Assembly: GCA_934565615.1 (NCBI GenBank)
Contig: CAKTIH010000100.1
Location: 1 to 8,353 of the forward strand
Direction: 5' to 3'
DNA length: 8,353 bases
Source: an uncultured Oscillospiraceae bacterium
Lineage (GTDB): Bacteria > Bacillota > Clostridia > Oscillospirales > Oscillospiraceae
Made by a program: the position numbers and the translations under genes. Positions within the stretch are counted from its first letter, which is position 1. Each line of letters begins with the position of its first letter. Under the pieces are notes generated by a model. It did no database searches, was not told the origin of the DNA, and worked only from the letters and a program-made list of their open reading frames with translations. Shown in pieces: positions 1 through 7,055 of the stretch.

Positions 1-87
1 TTTTTCTGCTTTTTTGCTCGTTTTTTCAACTTTCGCTTAAATTATGCCGTTCCTGATTAACTTAACGCTGTTTTCTTTGACATACTG

Positions 88-119
88 AATAGTGGCACGC
101 TGTGACGGGTGCCACTATT
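88..119 (-). terminator. Hairpin downstream of the SpoIIQ-type gene, possible terminator
   Basis: A perfect 11-bp inverted repeat (AATAGTGGCAC / GTGCCACTATT) with a 10-base loop begins 13 bases past the stop codon of the M23 peptidase gene. Its position suits a transcript end for that gene. Neither strand has a proper run of T after the stem, so it may be a weak or factor-assisted terminator, or a stabilising 3' hairpin. The rest of 1-132 is pyrimidine-rich on the plus strand and shows no gene I can support. Confidence 0.5.
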
Positions 120-132
120 GCGTGTTCCGTTA

Positions 133-879
133 TTACGCCGGGAGATAGATCAGCGGATCGACGCAAGTACCGTCGACATAGATCGCAAAGTGCAGGTGTG
201 TGCCTTGACCGGATTCGCACAGCGCGGTCGCGCCGACGGCTCCGATAACGTCGCCCGGCTCCACCCAGTCGCCGACGCTCACTGCGGGAAGCTCCGCAAG
301 GTTTGCGTATACCGTGCAGGAGCCGTCCCCGTGGTTCACGGTGACAACAGTGCCGTATAAGTCGTCGTCCACGACGCTCTCGACAGAGCCCGCGTGCGAC
401 GCGGAGACCGTGCTGCCGATCGCCGCTTCGATGTCGATGCCCTCGTGGGTGCGCCAGTCGCGCATGGTCACGTCGTAAACGAGCTTGTCGGTATCATGGA
501 CGCGCTCAAGCTCGCCCTGCACCGGCCAGACGTACATCGGCACCTCGACGGGCTTGACGTCGCCCTCATGCCAGACCTGCTCGGTCTCACCCTGCGCCTG
601 TGTGTCGGCGGGAGCTTTTGCGTCCCCGGCGATGACGGGCAGTGGAGTGCTCACGGGCTCCGCCGCGGCGGTTTTCTCGGGCGGGATTATGATCGTCTCT
701 ACGCGCTTGTTGTCAAAGCTTGCGTTGTTGGTCTTGTTAAGGTCATCCATAGCCTCATTTCCGGCGGCCATCATCCATGCGGAAACACCGATGACAGCGG
801 CGCACAGGAAAAGGACTATGTAGAAGCCCTTGCCTGTGAAGAATCCCTCCAGCTTTTTGCCGGAGCTGTTGCTGCTCAT
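133..879 (-). CDS. spoIIQ: SpoIIQ-type M23 (LytM) membrane-anchored peptidase
   Basis: The 248-aa protein has a short basic cytoplasmic N-terminus, one membrane segment at about residues 18-39, a low-complexity Ala/Pro/Glu linker to about residue 115, and a C-terminal LytM/M23 domain from about 117 to 248. The zinc motifs are intact: H145-x3-D149 (HEGID) and H228-x-H230 (HLHF). SpoIIQ is made in the forespore; its domain faces the intermembrane space and pairs with mother-cell SpoIIIAH during engulfment. The Bacillus subtilis protein has lost a catalytic residue, whereas clostridial versions usually keep the full set, as here. Size, N-terminal anchor and domain order fit SpoIIQ rather than a secreted autolysin. 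GGAGG at 889-893 lies 9 bases before the ATG. A sigma-F-like promoter upstream supports the sporulation role. Another membrane-bound M23 endopeptidase is the main alternative. Confidence 0.8.
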   Translation of the reverse strand: MSSNSSGKKLEGFFTGKGFYIVLFLCAAVIGVSAWMMAAGNEAMDDLNKTNNASFDNKRVETIIIPPEKTAAAEPVSTPLPVIAGDAKAPADTQAQGETEQVWHEGDVKPVEVPMYVWPVQGELERVHDTDKLVYDVTMRDWRTHEGIDIEAAIGSTVSASHAGSVESVVDDDLYGTVVTVNHGDGSCTVYANLAELPAVSVGDWVEPGDVIGAVGATALCESGQGTHLHFAIYVDGTCVDPLIYLPA

Positions 880-915
880 AGTTACAAACCTCCGTTTAAT
901 TTTGGGTTACGACCC

Positions 916-945
916 TATTTTTACCTTTAAGTGGAGGTTTTATAC
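916..945 (-). promoter_or_regulatory. Putative sigma-F/sigma-G (forespore) promoter for the SpoIIQ-type gene
   Basis: On the minus strand, GTATA (945-941) is followed after 15 bases by GGTAAAAATA (925-916). This closely fits the forespore pattern, roughly GYWTA, 15-16 bases, GGnnAnAMTR. Transcription would start near 908, ahead of the ribosome binding site at 893-889. The -35 element abuts the terminator stem of the upstream aldo/keto reductase gene, so this is a compact boundary between two units. Sigma-F and sigma-G sites overlap in sequence and cannot be separated here; known spoIIQ biology favours sigma-F. Confidence 0.65.
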
Positions 946-989
946 AAAAGGCACTCGAAAAAGTCGTGAGACTTTTTCAAGTGCCTTTT
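946..989 (-). terminator. Strong intrinsic terminator of the aldo/keto reductase gene
   Basis: A long hairpin pairs 946-965 with 970-989 (20 positions, one mismatch at 956/979) and has a 4-base loop. On the minus strand the stem ends in CCTTTT followed by GTAT, giving a short U tract. It lies 21 bases past the reductase stop codon. The flanking A/T arms make it nearly symmetric, so it could also stop plus-strand transcription. Confidence 0.85.
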
Positions 990-1010
990 ACAATTTCAAG
1001 CGAGTCGGCC

Positions 1011-2210
1011 TTACCTCTTCTTCGCTGCCTCCGCGGCGGCCTCGCGCTCCTTGCACATCTGCTCCCATGTCGGCCTTGACGCGATCTCGGAAGCAAGCTT
1101 CTTCATTATCTCGGGCGCGTCGATCTTTTGCGGGCAGGCGCGGGTGCACTGACCGCAGCCTATGCAGGCGTCCGCGCGCTTATCAGCGGGGAGCGCGCCG
1201 TAGCGTGCGATGGGGTTGATGCTGACGGCCGTAATGAGGTCGTTATATAGATTGATGAGGTTCGGGATATCCAGCTTTTTCGGGCAGCCGGCGCAGCAGT
1301 AGCGGCAGCCGGTGCAGGGGACAAACTGCGCAAGCTTCTCCGCTGCGCTGTAGACGATGCCCAGCTCATCACCGCTGAGCGGCTTTTCCTCGGAAAAGGT
1401 TTTGATGTTGTCCTGCATCTGGGCAAGGCTCGTCATGCCGCTGAGCACCATTGTCGGCTGCGGCACGGTCTGGAGCCAGCGGAATGCCCAGGCCGGGGTG
1501 CTCTCATCCGGACGCGCGGCGCGCATGGCGGCCTCGGTCTCGTCGTCGAGCTTTGCGAGCTTGCCGCCCCTGACCGGCTCCATGACCCAGACGGGCAGCC
1601 CGTGCGCCTTGAGAATTTCGCACTTCCTCTTTGCGTCCTGAAGCGTCCAGTCAAGGTAGTTGAGCTGTATCTGGCAGAACTCCATCCTGTCCCCGTATGT
1701 CTGCAGGAACTGCTCAAGCCCATTGGCCGCGCTGTGGCAGGAGAAGCCGAGATGCTTTATGCGGCCCTTCGCCTTCTGTTCAAGAAAGTACTCGAGGTAT
1801 TTGTTCTCCGGGTTGCCGTAGTAGCCCATAGAGTGCTCGTTGACGTTGTGCAGCAGGTAGAAGTCGAAGTATTCCACGCCGCACTTTTTAAGCTGCTCCT
1901 CGAAAACCTCCTCGGGCTTGAGCTGCTTGACGCCCTTGACGATCTGGTGGCCGGGGAACTTGTCGGCAAGATAAAAGCTCTCACGCGGATATCGCGCGAG
2001 GGACTTGCCTATCGCAAGCTCGGAGCAGCCGTCGTGATAGGGATAGGCCGTGTCAAAATAATTGACCCCGCCCGCGATCGCGCAGTCTACCATGCGGTCA
2101 AGCTCTTCCTGATCGATGTCATGCGCGCTGCCGCCGGGGATGAGCGGAAGGCGCATCGTGCCGAAGCCGAGAGAAGAGAGCTTCAGCTCCTTGAATTGCT
2201 TATATAACAT
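1011..2210 (-). CDS. Aldo/keto reductase with C-terminal double [4Fe-4S] ferredoxin-like domain
   Basis: The 399-aa protein has an N-terminal aldo/keto reductase TIM barrel (about 1-285) and a C-terminal iron-sulfur domain. The reductase tetrad is visible as D53 and Y58 (DTAYPY), K84 (DKFPG) and H121 (LLHN). The C-terminal part has CxxCxxCCxxCP at 299-310 and CxxCxxCxxxCP at 349-360, each able to hold a [4Fe-4S] cluster. This architecture is common in anaerobes and is usually annotated as a predicted oxidoreductase of the aldo/keto reductase family; substrates are mostly unknown. The clusters suggest electron exchange with ferredoxin or a flavoprotein in addition to nicotinamide chemistry, which is inference. 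The ATG has CCTCC on the plus strand (GGAGG on the minus) at 2218-2222, 7 bases away. The gene may be read from the eno operon or from a weak local promoter (minus-strand TATAAC at 2233-2228, with no good -35). Confidence 0.93.
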   Translation of the reverse strand: MLYKQFKELKLSSLGFGTMRLPLIPGGSAHDIDQEELDRMVDCAIAGGVNYFDTAYPYHDGCSELAIGKSLARYPRESFYLADKFPGHQIVKGVKQLKPEEVFEEQLKKCGVEYFDFYLLHNVNEHSMGYYGNPENKYLEYFLEQKAKGRIKHLGFSCHSAANGLEQFLQTYGDRMEFCQIQLNYLDWTLQDAKRKCEILKAHGLPVWVMEPVRGGKLAKLDDETEAAMRAARPDESTPAWAFRWLQTVPQPTMVLSGMTSLAQMQDNIKTFSEEKPLSGDELGIVYSAAEKLAQFVPCTGCRYCCAGCPKKLDIPNLINLYNDLITAVSINPIARYGALPADKRADACIGCGQCTRACPQKIDAPEIMKKLASEIASRPTWEQMCKEREAAAEAAKKR

Positions 2211-2241
2211 AGTCTGCCCTCCAGTTTGTTATAGTCAGGGG

Positions 2242-2264
2242 CAGCACCGCATAATTCGGCGCTG
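2242..2264 (-). terminator. Short hairpin between the zinc-ribbon gene and the aldo/keto reductase gene
   Basis: CAGCACCG (2242-2249) and CGGCGCTG (2257-2264) form an 8-bp stem around a 7-base loop. The one imperfect position becomes a G-U pair in minus-strand RNA. It lies 8 bases past the zinc-ribbon gene stop. There is no T tract after it, so it may only attenuate read-through into the reductase gene or mark a processing point. Confidence 0.35.
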
Positions 2265-2272
2265 CTATAATA

Positions 2273-2638
2273 TTATGTACTTCCGTCGACAGGTCTGCCG
2301 CAGTATTCACAGAGGCAGACACTGTCCTTTTCAACGGTCATTGTCGCCCCGCAGCTGGGACATACGGCAGTGACAAACACCTTCTTCTTCGGCACGTTGG
2401 CAGCAGCTCTTTTTGCTGCCTCCCGTTCCATTTTAAGCTCTGCCTTTCTGCTGCGTTTGGCAGAAATTATCATCCACACTCCCAGCGCGGTGAGAAGAAA
2501 GCATGATACCAGCACGGCGGTGCCGACACTGTCGCCGTTGAACAGGGCATATATGAAGGTTATGCCGAACAATATCGTCAGAATCCAGCCGAAAAGCAGC
2601 TTAATGCTTCTGCCTATTTTTGAAATATACTTCATCAT
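2273..2638 (-). CDS. Small two-pass membrane protein with C-terminal zinc ribbon
   Basis: I do not recognise a named family. The 121-aa product has two hydrophobic segments (about 14-33 and 38-59) separated by a short NGDS turn. A highly charged Lys/Arg/Glu/Ala stretch (61-86), probably helical and cytoplasmic, follows, then a four-cysteine zinc-ribbon-like knuckle: C93-x2-C96 and C110-x2-C113. Both termini should be cytoplasmic. I chose ATG at 2638 because AGGA (plus TCCT at 2645-2648) lies 6 bases upstream; a longer reading from TTG at 2653 would start before that site. ATG at 2635 is also possible. The gene begins 32 bases after the enolase stop on the same strand, so it is probably co-transcribed with eno. 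Nothing in it links it mechanistically to glycolysis. Confidence 0.75.
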   Translation of the reverse strand: MMKYISKIGRSIKLLFGWILTILFGITFIYALFNGDSVGTAVLVSCFLLTALGVWMIISAKRSRKAELKMEREAAKRAAANVPKKKVFVTAVCPSCGATMTVEKDSVCLCEYCGRPVDGST

Positions 2639-2670
2639 CTTCTGTCCTAACAAGCGTATATCCGAATTAC

Positions 2671-3960
2671 TTACTTAATGGAGAAGAACGCGTCCTTGCC
2701 GGGGTACTGCGGCACGTCGAAGAGTTCCTCCTCTATGCGCAGCAGCTGGTTGTACTTCGCGACGCGGTCAGTCCTCGACGGCGCGCCGGTCTTGATCTGC
2801 CCCGCGTTCACCGCGACGGAGATATCGGCAATGGTGGTGTCCTCGGTCTCACCGGAGCGGTGGGAGACGACGGCGGTCCAGCCCGCGCGGTGTGCCATCT
2901 GGATGGCGTCGAGCGTCTCGGTCAGGGTGCCGATCTGGTTGAGCTTTATAAGCACCGCGTTTGCCGCGCCAAGCTCAATGCCCTTCTTGATGCGCGCAGT
3001 GTTCGTGACGAACAGGTCGTCGCCGACTATCTGGATGCGGTGGCCGAGGCGCTTGGTCATGAGCTGCCAGCCCTCCCAGTCGTTCTCGCCGAGACCGTCT
3101 TCAATGGAGATGATGGGGTACTTGTTCACGAAGTCCTCCCACATGTCTATCATCTGCTCGCTCGTCATCGTGACGCCGCGCTTGGGCAGGTGGTAGCACT
3201 TGTCATCCTCGCTGTACCAATCGCTGACTGCGCCGTCGATGGCGATCTTGAAGTCCTCGCCGGGCTTGTAGCCGGCCCTTTCGATAGCGGTGACGAGCGC
3301 CTTGAGCGCGTCCTCGTCGCTGTCAAGGTTCGGGGCATAGCCGCCCTCATCGCCGACGCCGGATGCGGGGACGACCTTCTTGAGCGTGTGGAACACCTCG
3401 GCGCACATTCTGAGCGCTTCCTTGAAGCTCCCAGCGCCTATAGGCATTATCATGAACTCCTGAATGTCGACGTTCGAGCCGGTAGCATGAGCGCCGCCGT
3501 TGAGCACATTCATCATCGGCACGGGCAGGGTCTTCGCGTTCACGCCGCCGATGTAGTTATAAAGGCTCATGCCGGTTGCCTCGGCTGCCGCCTTCGCCGT
3601 CGCGAGGGACGCGCCGAGGATGGCGTTTGCGCCGAGACGGGTCTTGTTCGGGGTGCCGTCTATCTCAATAAGCATCTTGTCGATAGAGGTCTGGTCAAGC
3701 GCGTTGAGGCCGACCATTGCCTCGGCGATCTCGCCGTTGACGTTCTCGACCGCAAGCTGAACGCCCTTGCCGCCGTAACGGCTCTTGTCGCCGTCGCGCA
3801 GCTCGCAGGCTTCGTACATGCCGGTGGACGCACCGGAGGGGACAGCCGCGCGGCCGACGGTGCCGTCATCCAACGTGACCTCTACCTCGACTGTCGGGTT
3901 GCCGCGGGAGTCAAGGATCTCGCGTCCCATGACGTCTACTATTTCAAAATACTGCTTCAT
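2671..3960 (-). CDS. eno: Enolase (phosphopyruvate hydratase)
   Basis: Enolase converts 2-phosphoglycerate to phosphoenolpyruvate in glycolysis and works in the cytoplasm as a magnesium-dependent oligomer. The 429-aa length matches bacterial enolases. Visible active-site features are the mobile SGAST loop (42-46), acid residue E205 in GDEGGYAP, magnesium ligands D242 (AIDGA), E287 (IEDGL) and D314 (GDDLF), catalytic base K339 in LIKLNQIG, and the family signature SHRSGETED further on. The stretch around NGGAHATGSNVD seems to carry one extra residue relative to the usual NGGAHADNNVD, within normal variation for the family. GAGGAGG (minus strand, 3975-3969) lies 8 bases before the ATG, typical of a highly expressed gene. 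It heads a minus-strand unit and is divergent from the 2-HAD operon. Confidence 0.98.
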   Translation of the reverse strand: MKQYFEIVDVMGREILDSRGNPTVEVEVTLDDGTVGRAAVPSGASTGMYEACELRDGDKSRYGGKGVQLAVENVNGEIAEAMVGLNALDQTSIDKMLIEIDGTPNKTRLGANAILGASLATAKAAAEATGMSLYNYIGGVNAKTLPVPMMNVLNGGAHATGSNVDIQEFMIMPIGAGSFKEALRMCAEVFHTLKKVVPASGVGDEGGYAPNLDSDEDALKALVTAIERAGYKPGEDFKIAIDGAVSDWYSEDDKCYHLPKRGVTMTSEQMIDMWEDFVNKYPIISIEDGLGENDWEGWQLMTKRLGHRIQIVGDDLFVTNTARIKKGIELGAANAVLIKLNQIGTLTETLDAIQMAHRAGWTAVVSHRSGETEDTTIADISVAVNAGQIKTGAPSRTDRVAKYNQLLRIEEELFDVPQYPGKDAFFSIK

Positions 3961-3990
3961 ATCAAAAACCTCCTCATAGGATATATGGTA

Positions 3991-4019
3991 ATTATACCCT
4001 ATCGCGCCGAAAAAATAAA
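3991..4019 (-). promoter_or_regulatory. Probable sigma-A promoter of eno
   Basis: On the minus strand a perfect -10 box TATAAT lies at 3996-3991. At the ideal 17-base spacing the -35 position (4019-4014) reads TTTATT, which is weak. The predicted start falls about 25 bases before the start codon and just upstream of the strong GAGGAGG ribosome binding site, leaving a very short leader. The -10 box is convincing; the -35 is not. Confidence 0.55.
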
Positions 4020-4110
4020 GACGTTTGTTCTCAGAAAATCTTGACTGAATCTTGTAGTTGTGAATAAGAGCAATCGATGTTTCATTAATTTGTATAAAAC
4101 ATATATTTGA

Positions 4111-4127
4111 TTGTTAAATGTTTACAA
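4111..4127. promoter_or_regulatory. Imperfect inverted repeat, weak Rex-like operator candidate
   Basis: TTGTTAA-ATG-TTTACAA is a near-palindrome in the AT-rich spacer upstream of the first 2-HAD gene. The half-sites resemble those of the NADH-sensing repressor Rex (TTGTTAA, 4-base centre, TTAACAA), but the centre is 3 bases rather than 4, so the match is imperfect. It lies about 50 bases upstream of the plus-strand -35 box. AT-rich spacers give such matches by chance. Confidence 0.2.
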
Positions 4128-4161
4128 ACGCGCGATATTGATTTAGACATATCTGTATAAA

Positions 4162-4193
4162 TTGAATATTCAAATTGATTATATACGTATATA
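4162..4193. promoter_or_regulatory. Two adjacent perfect palindromes over the 2-HAD operon promoter
   Basis: TTGAATATTCAA (4162-4173) ends just before the -35 box, and TATATACGTATATA (4180-4193) fills nearly all of the spacer between the -35 and -10 boxes. A dimeric regulator bound to the second would block RNA polymerase, so it is a plausible repressor operator. The regulator cannot be named from this sequence. Confidence 0.4.
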
Positions 4194-4203
4194 GTGATAT
4201 AAT
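4175..4203 (+). promoter_or_regulatory. Sigma-A promoter of the 2-HAD operon, extended -10 type
   Basis: A -35 box TTGATT (4175-4180), a 17-base spacer and a perfect -10 box TATAAT (4198-4203) preceded by TG one base upstream (4195-4196) make a strong vegetative promoter. The start codon is at 4257, giving a leader of about 45 bases with no obvious riboswitch or attenuator fold. Confidence 0.75.
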
Positions 4204-4256
4204 ATTAACAATCCTGAACGGATGGATGGTAAGAAATAATAATTGGGGGGAACGCG

Positions 4257-5453
4257 ATGAGAGACCTGAAGTACCTTAGCTTCTTTGAAAGCCTCCTCGA
4301 GGAGGCAAACAACGCCTTGATCACCCAAGCGAAAAACGAGGGCAAAGTCTGTGCCGCCTTCGTGTGCGAGAACACGCCCGAGCCGCTCATGAACCTTGAC
4401 GGTGTGTTTTCCGTCCGCCTGTCCGCGCCGCACACCGGCTCGATGGACATCGCGACCTATTATATGACAAGCTTCCTGTGCGAGACGAGCCGCGCCCTGC
4501 TCGAGCGCGCCATTGAGGGCGGCTTCAACTTTGCCGACTGCGTCATCGCGCCGGACGGCTGCACGATGATGAACCGCTGCATCGAGAACATGGAGCTGCT
4601 CAAGACTATGGGGGAGGGGAACGGCAAGTTCTTCTGGCAGTATATGGAGATCCCCCTCAAGGCCGATGAAAACGGCGTGGCTCTGCTGAAGCTCCAGTGC
4701 GAGAACCATATCTTAAAGCCCCTGCACGAAAATTACGGCATCGATATTTCCGATGCCGCCATCAGGAAAGCCGTGGAGGAGCATAACCGCGTCTGCCGCA
4801 TTATCCGTGAGATCGGCGACTTACGCAAGGAGGAGCGCCCGCGCATCACGGGCTATGAGTTCCATGTGCTGACGCTCGCTACATATCTTGCACCTAAATA
4901 CCTGCTCCTCGATAAGCTTGAGGAGACGCTTGAGGAGCTGAAAACGCGCGAAGCGGAGACCAGGCCCTACCGCGCGCGTCTTGCGGTAGTCGGCTCTGAG
5001 GTCGATGACAGCGGCTTCATAAAGCTTATCGAGGATACCGGCGCTTATGTCTGCGCCGACCGCTTCTGCTTCGGCTCGCTCCCCGGGCGCGACGTGATAG
5101 AGCTGCGCGACGGGGAGGACGCGCTCACCCAGCTGTGCCGCCGGTATGTGTACCGCGGCCAGTGCCCGCGCACGATGAACATGGCGAAGGTCTACGGACG
5201 CAAGCAGTATGTGAACGATATTGCCAAGGAGTACGGCGCGGACGGCATCGTGTATGAGCAGATCAAGTTCTGCGACCCGTGGGCGTATGAGCGCCTTATG
5301 GGCTCGACGATGCTGCGCGAGGACTACGGCTATCCTGTCCTCTCGGTCGACCGGCCGTATAACATCGCCTCGTCTCTCGGCCAGATGCGCACGCGTGTGC
5401 AGGCCTTTGTGGAAAGCATTGAGATCAAGAAGCTTCAGGGAGGTGCGAAATAA
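4257..5453 (+). CDS. 2-hydroxyacyl-CoA dehydratase family subunit (HgdB/BcrC-like), 398 aa
   Basis: This 398-aa protein fits the 2-HAD / benzoyl-CoA reductase / double-cubane superfamily (HGD-D fold), whose members carry [4Fe-4S] or [8Fe-9S] clusters for difficult reductions or dehydrations. Three cysteines sit where cluster ligands are expected: C75 (SFLCET), C102 (APDGCT) and C339 (IKFCDPW). The C-terminal block ending GQMRTRVQAFVE is typical of the family. There is no signal peptide or membrane segment, so it is cytoplasmic. The ATG has GGGGGG at 4245-4250, 6 bases away. Its stop overlaps the next start by one base (TAATG), indicating coupled synthesis and probably a 1:1 complex. The substrate cannot be read from sequence, and no CoA transferase or ASKHA activator gene is visible, so the name dehydratase should be taken as family only. 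Confidence 0.88.
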   Translation: MRDLKYLSFFESLLEEANNALITQAKNEGKVCAAFVCENTPEPLMNLDGVFSVRLSAPHTGSMDIATYYMTSFLCETSRALLERAIEGGFNFADCVIAPDGCTMMNRCIENMELLKTMGEGNGKFFWQYMEIPLKADENGVALLKLQCENHILKPLHENYGIDISDAAIRKAVEEHNRVCRIIREIGDLRKEERPRITGYEFHVLTLATYLAPKYLLLDKLEETLEELKTREAETRPYRARLAVVGSEVDDSGFIKLIEDTGAYVCADRFCFGSLPGRDVIELRDGEDALTQLCRRYVYRGQCPRTMNMAKVYGRKQYVNDIAKEYGADGIVYEQIKFCDPWAYERLMGSTMLREDYGYPVLSVDRPYNIASSLGQMRTRVQAFVESIEIKKLQGGAK

Positions 5454-7033
5454 TGGCTATTGTTGTAAACGACAGAGAGCGCATCGGCGAAGAAAAGTTA
5501 GGCGTGCTGTTTGACGGCGGAAAAGTCCGCCGCCGCCGCGAGTGGCGAGGGCTCAAGGACACGCTTTATGATTACGGCAGATGGCTGTATATCCTCTCCA
5601 TCCTCGCCGGGGTCATCGCAAAGCCGCGCAACGTGAAGGCCATGTTCCGCTACAGGTGGTTTGCAAATTACCTCGCCGTGCCGCACATGCTCGATAAGTT
5701 CACTATGGGTCTGCGCGATGAGCCGCTGCGCATAGTACATACCGCTATGGACTTCGTCGTCAAGGACGTTGCCATGACTATCGACAACAGCATCCGCGGC
5801 GACCGCCGCACCGGAAACGACGTTGAGTTTTCCGACAGATGCGTCCTGAGCGATGAGAACGCCATGACCGCGTTTATGATGGGCTTCCCCACTTTGAAGG
5901 CAATTCTGCGCGAAATACCCACAATGTTCTCTGCAAACCTCTTAAATCAGTATTCCACTACCCACTATCTTGACGTCGCCCAGCAGTTCGGCATCCCCGG
6001 CGACGTGTGCCCCATGCCTGAGGCGGAGGCCGGTATCTCCATCGACGATGACTTCCCAGTCCTCGGCAAATGCGCCGTTCAGGTCAACACCACCTGCGAC
6101 GGCTCCCTCATGGGCAACGGCATCATCGCCAAGCGCCTTGAGCGGGAGTACGGCATCCCGACCTTCCAGCTCGCCGCGCCGATGCGCCACCGGGAGGAGG
6201 ACGTGCAGGAGTACGCCGCGCAGGATATGAAAAACGCCATTGCCTTCGTCGAGGAGAAGATGGGCGTTAAGTGGGACTGGAAGGCCTACTTCGAGTGCGC
6301 CAAGCGCGTGAACCAGACGACGCGTGACCGCTGGGAATGGTTAGAGGTCAACAGTACGCCGTACCCGCAGTTCGTCGGCGCGGTGTTCTCTCTGTATAAT
6401 GACACAAACTACATGGGCAACTGCGGCCGCTCCGCGGACTTCCCGCCGATAGACAAGAAGATAATGAAGCTTGTCCGTCAGGGCTATGCGAGAAAGACGA
6501 TGATGGCCCCCGAGTACCGTCACCGCTGCATCGTTTGGGGCGTCCAGCCGCAGTACGTTATCGATATGCTCAACTGGATGGTACACTGCTGGGGCGTCGT
6601 CCCGCTGACGGATATGCTCTCCATGGTCATCAGTAAGGAGATCGCCGAGGAGGACACTCCCGAGAATCGCGAGCAGGCGTATTACGACATGGCCTATCTC
6701 ACCGAGAACATGATAATGCGCAACCGCACCCACGGCGGATACAAGGTGCTTGTCGACGAACTGTGGGAGCTGTGCGAAAAAATGAACGCCGACATGGTAA
6801 TGATGTGGGAGCACATGTCCTGCAAGGCGCTCACCGGTATGCACGGCCAGTTTGAGGAGCAGGCCAGAGAGCGCGGGCTGCACCTCGTCTGGGTCTGCCA
6901 CGACCTCTGCGATCCCCGCGTGTACACCCGTCAGGCAATACGCGACCAGTTCAACGTCTATATGCGCACCGTGATGCGCGAGGAGCCGCTCGATCCGTCG
7001 ATCGAGGTGCTCCCGGACGAGAACGCGTGGTAA
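5453..7033 (+). CDS. 2-hydroxyacyl-CoA dehydratase family subunit (HgdA-like), long form, 526 aa
   Basis: This is the probable partner of the preceding protein in a two-subunit iron-sulfur enzyme. The family-like part runs from about residue 130 to the end. Candidate cluster ligands are C186 (GDVCPMPEAEAG), C215 (NTTCDGS) and C457 (EHMSCKALTG), followed by a C-terminal helix region with RQAIRDQFNVYMRTV. At 526 aa it is longer than the usual 370-480 aa; the excess is an N-terminal extension (about 1-130), basic and aromatic near 30-75, with a moderately hydrophobic stretch YILSILAGVIA that might contact a membrane or the small membrane protein encoded next. AGGGAGGTG at 5437-5445 gives a strong ribosome binding site 7 bases before the ATG, which overlaps the previous stop. 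The family call is sound; the role of the extension is unknown. Confidence 0.82.
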   Translation: MAIVVNDRERIGEEKLGVLFDGGKVRRRREWRGLKDTLYDYGRWLYILSILAGVIAKPRNVKAMFRYRWFANYLAVPHMLDKFTMGLRDEPLRIVHTAMDFVVKDVAMTIDNSIRGDRRTGNDVEFSDRCVLSDENAMTAFMMGFPTLKAILREIPTMFSANLLNQYSTTHYLDVAQQFGIPGDVCPMPEAEAGISIDDDFPVLGKCAVQVNTTCDGSLMGNGIIAKRLEREYGIPTFQLAAPMRHREEDVQEYAAQDMKNAIAFVEEKMGVKWDWKAYFECAKRVNQTTRDRWEWLEVNSTPYPQFVGAVFSLYNDTNYMGNCGRSADFPPIDKKIMKLVRQGYARKTMMAPEYRHRCIVWGVQPQYVIDMLNWMVHCWGVVPLTDMLSMVISKEIAEEDTPENREQAYYDMAYLTENMIMRNRTHGGYKVLVDELWELCEKMNADMVMMWEHMSCKALTGMHGQFEEQARERGLHLVWVCHDLCDPRVYTRQAIRDQFNVYMRTVMREEPLDPSIEVLPDENAW

Positions 7034-7055
7034 GGAAAAGGAAAGGAGCTTCAGC

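Noticed and set aside
1..29. Possible minus-strand gene start (TTG at 29 reading into Lys-rich codons) at the left edge
   Set aside because: Fewer than ten codons are visible and there is no convincing ribosome binding site; this could be low-complexity A-rich DNA.
394..930. Plus-strand open frame of 178 codons over the SpoIIQ-type gene
   Set aside because: The minus strand encodes a complete LytM domain with intact zinc motifs; this frame has no domain and no ribosome binding site.
2639..2653. Longer TTG start for the zinc-ribbon membrane protein
   Set aside because: The only plausible ribosome binding site (AGGA, plus TCCT 2645-2648) lies inside that extension and is ideally placed for ATG at 2638.
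2620..4044. 474-codon open frame on the plus strand opposite enolase
   Set aside because: It is fully antisense to a clear enolase gene and its product resembles no family; it follows from the codon bias of the real gene in a GC-rich coding sequence.
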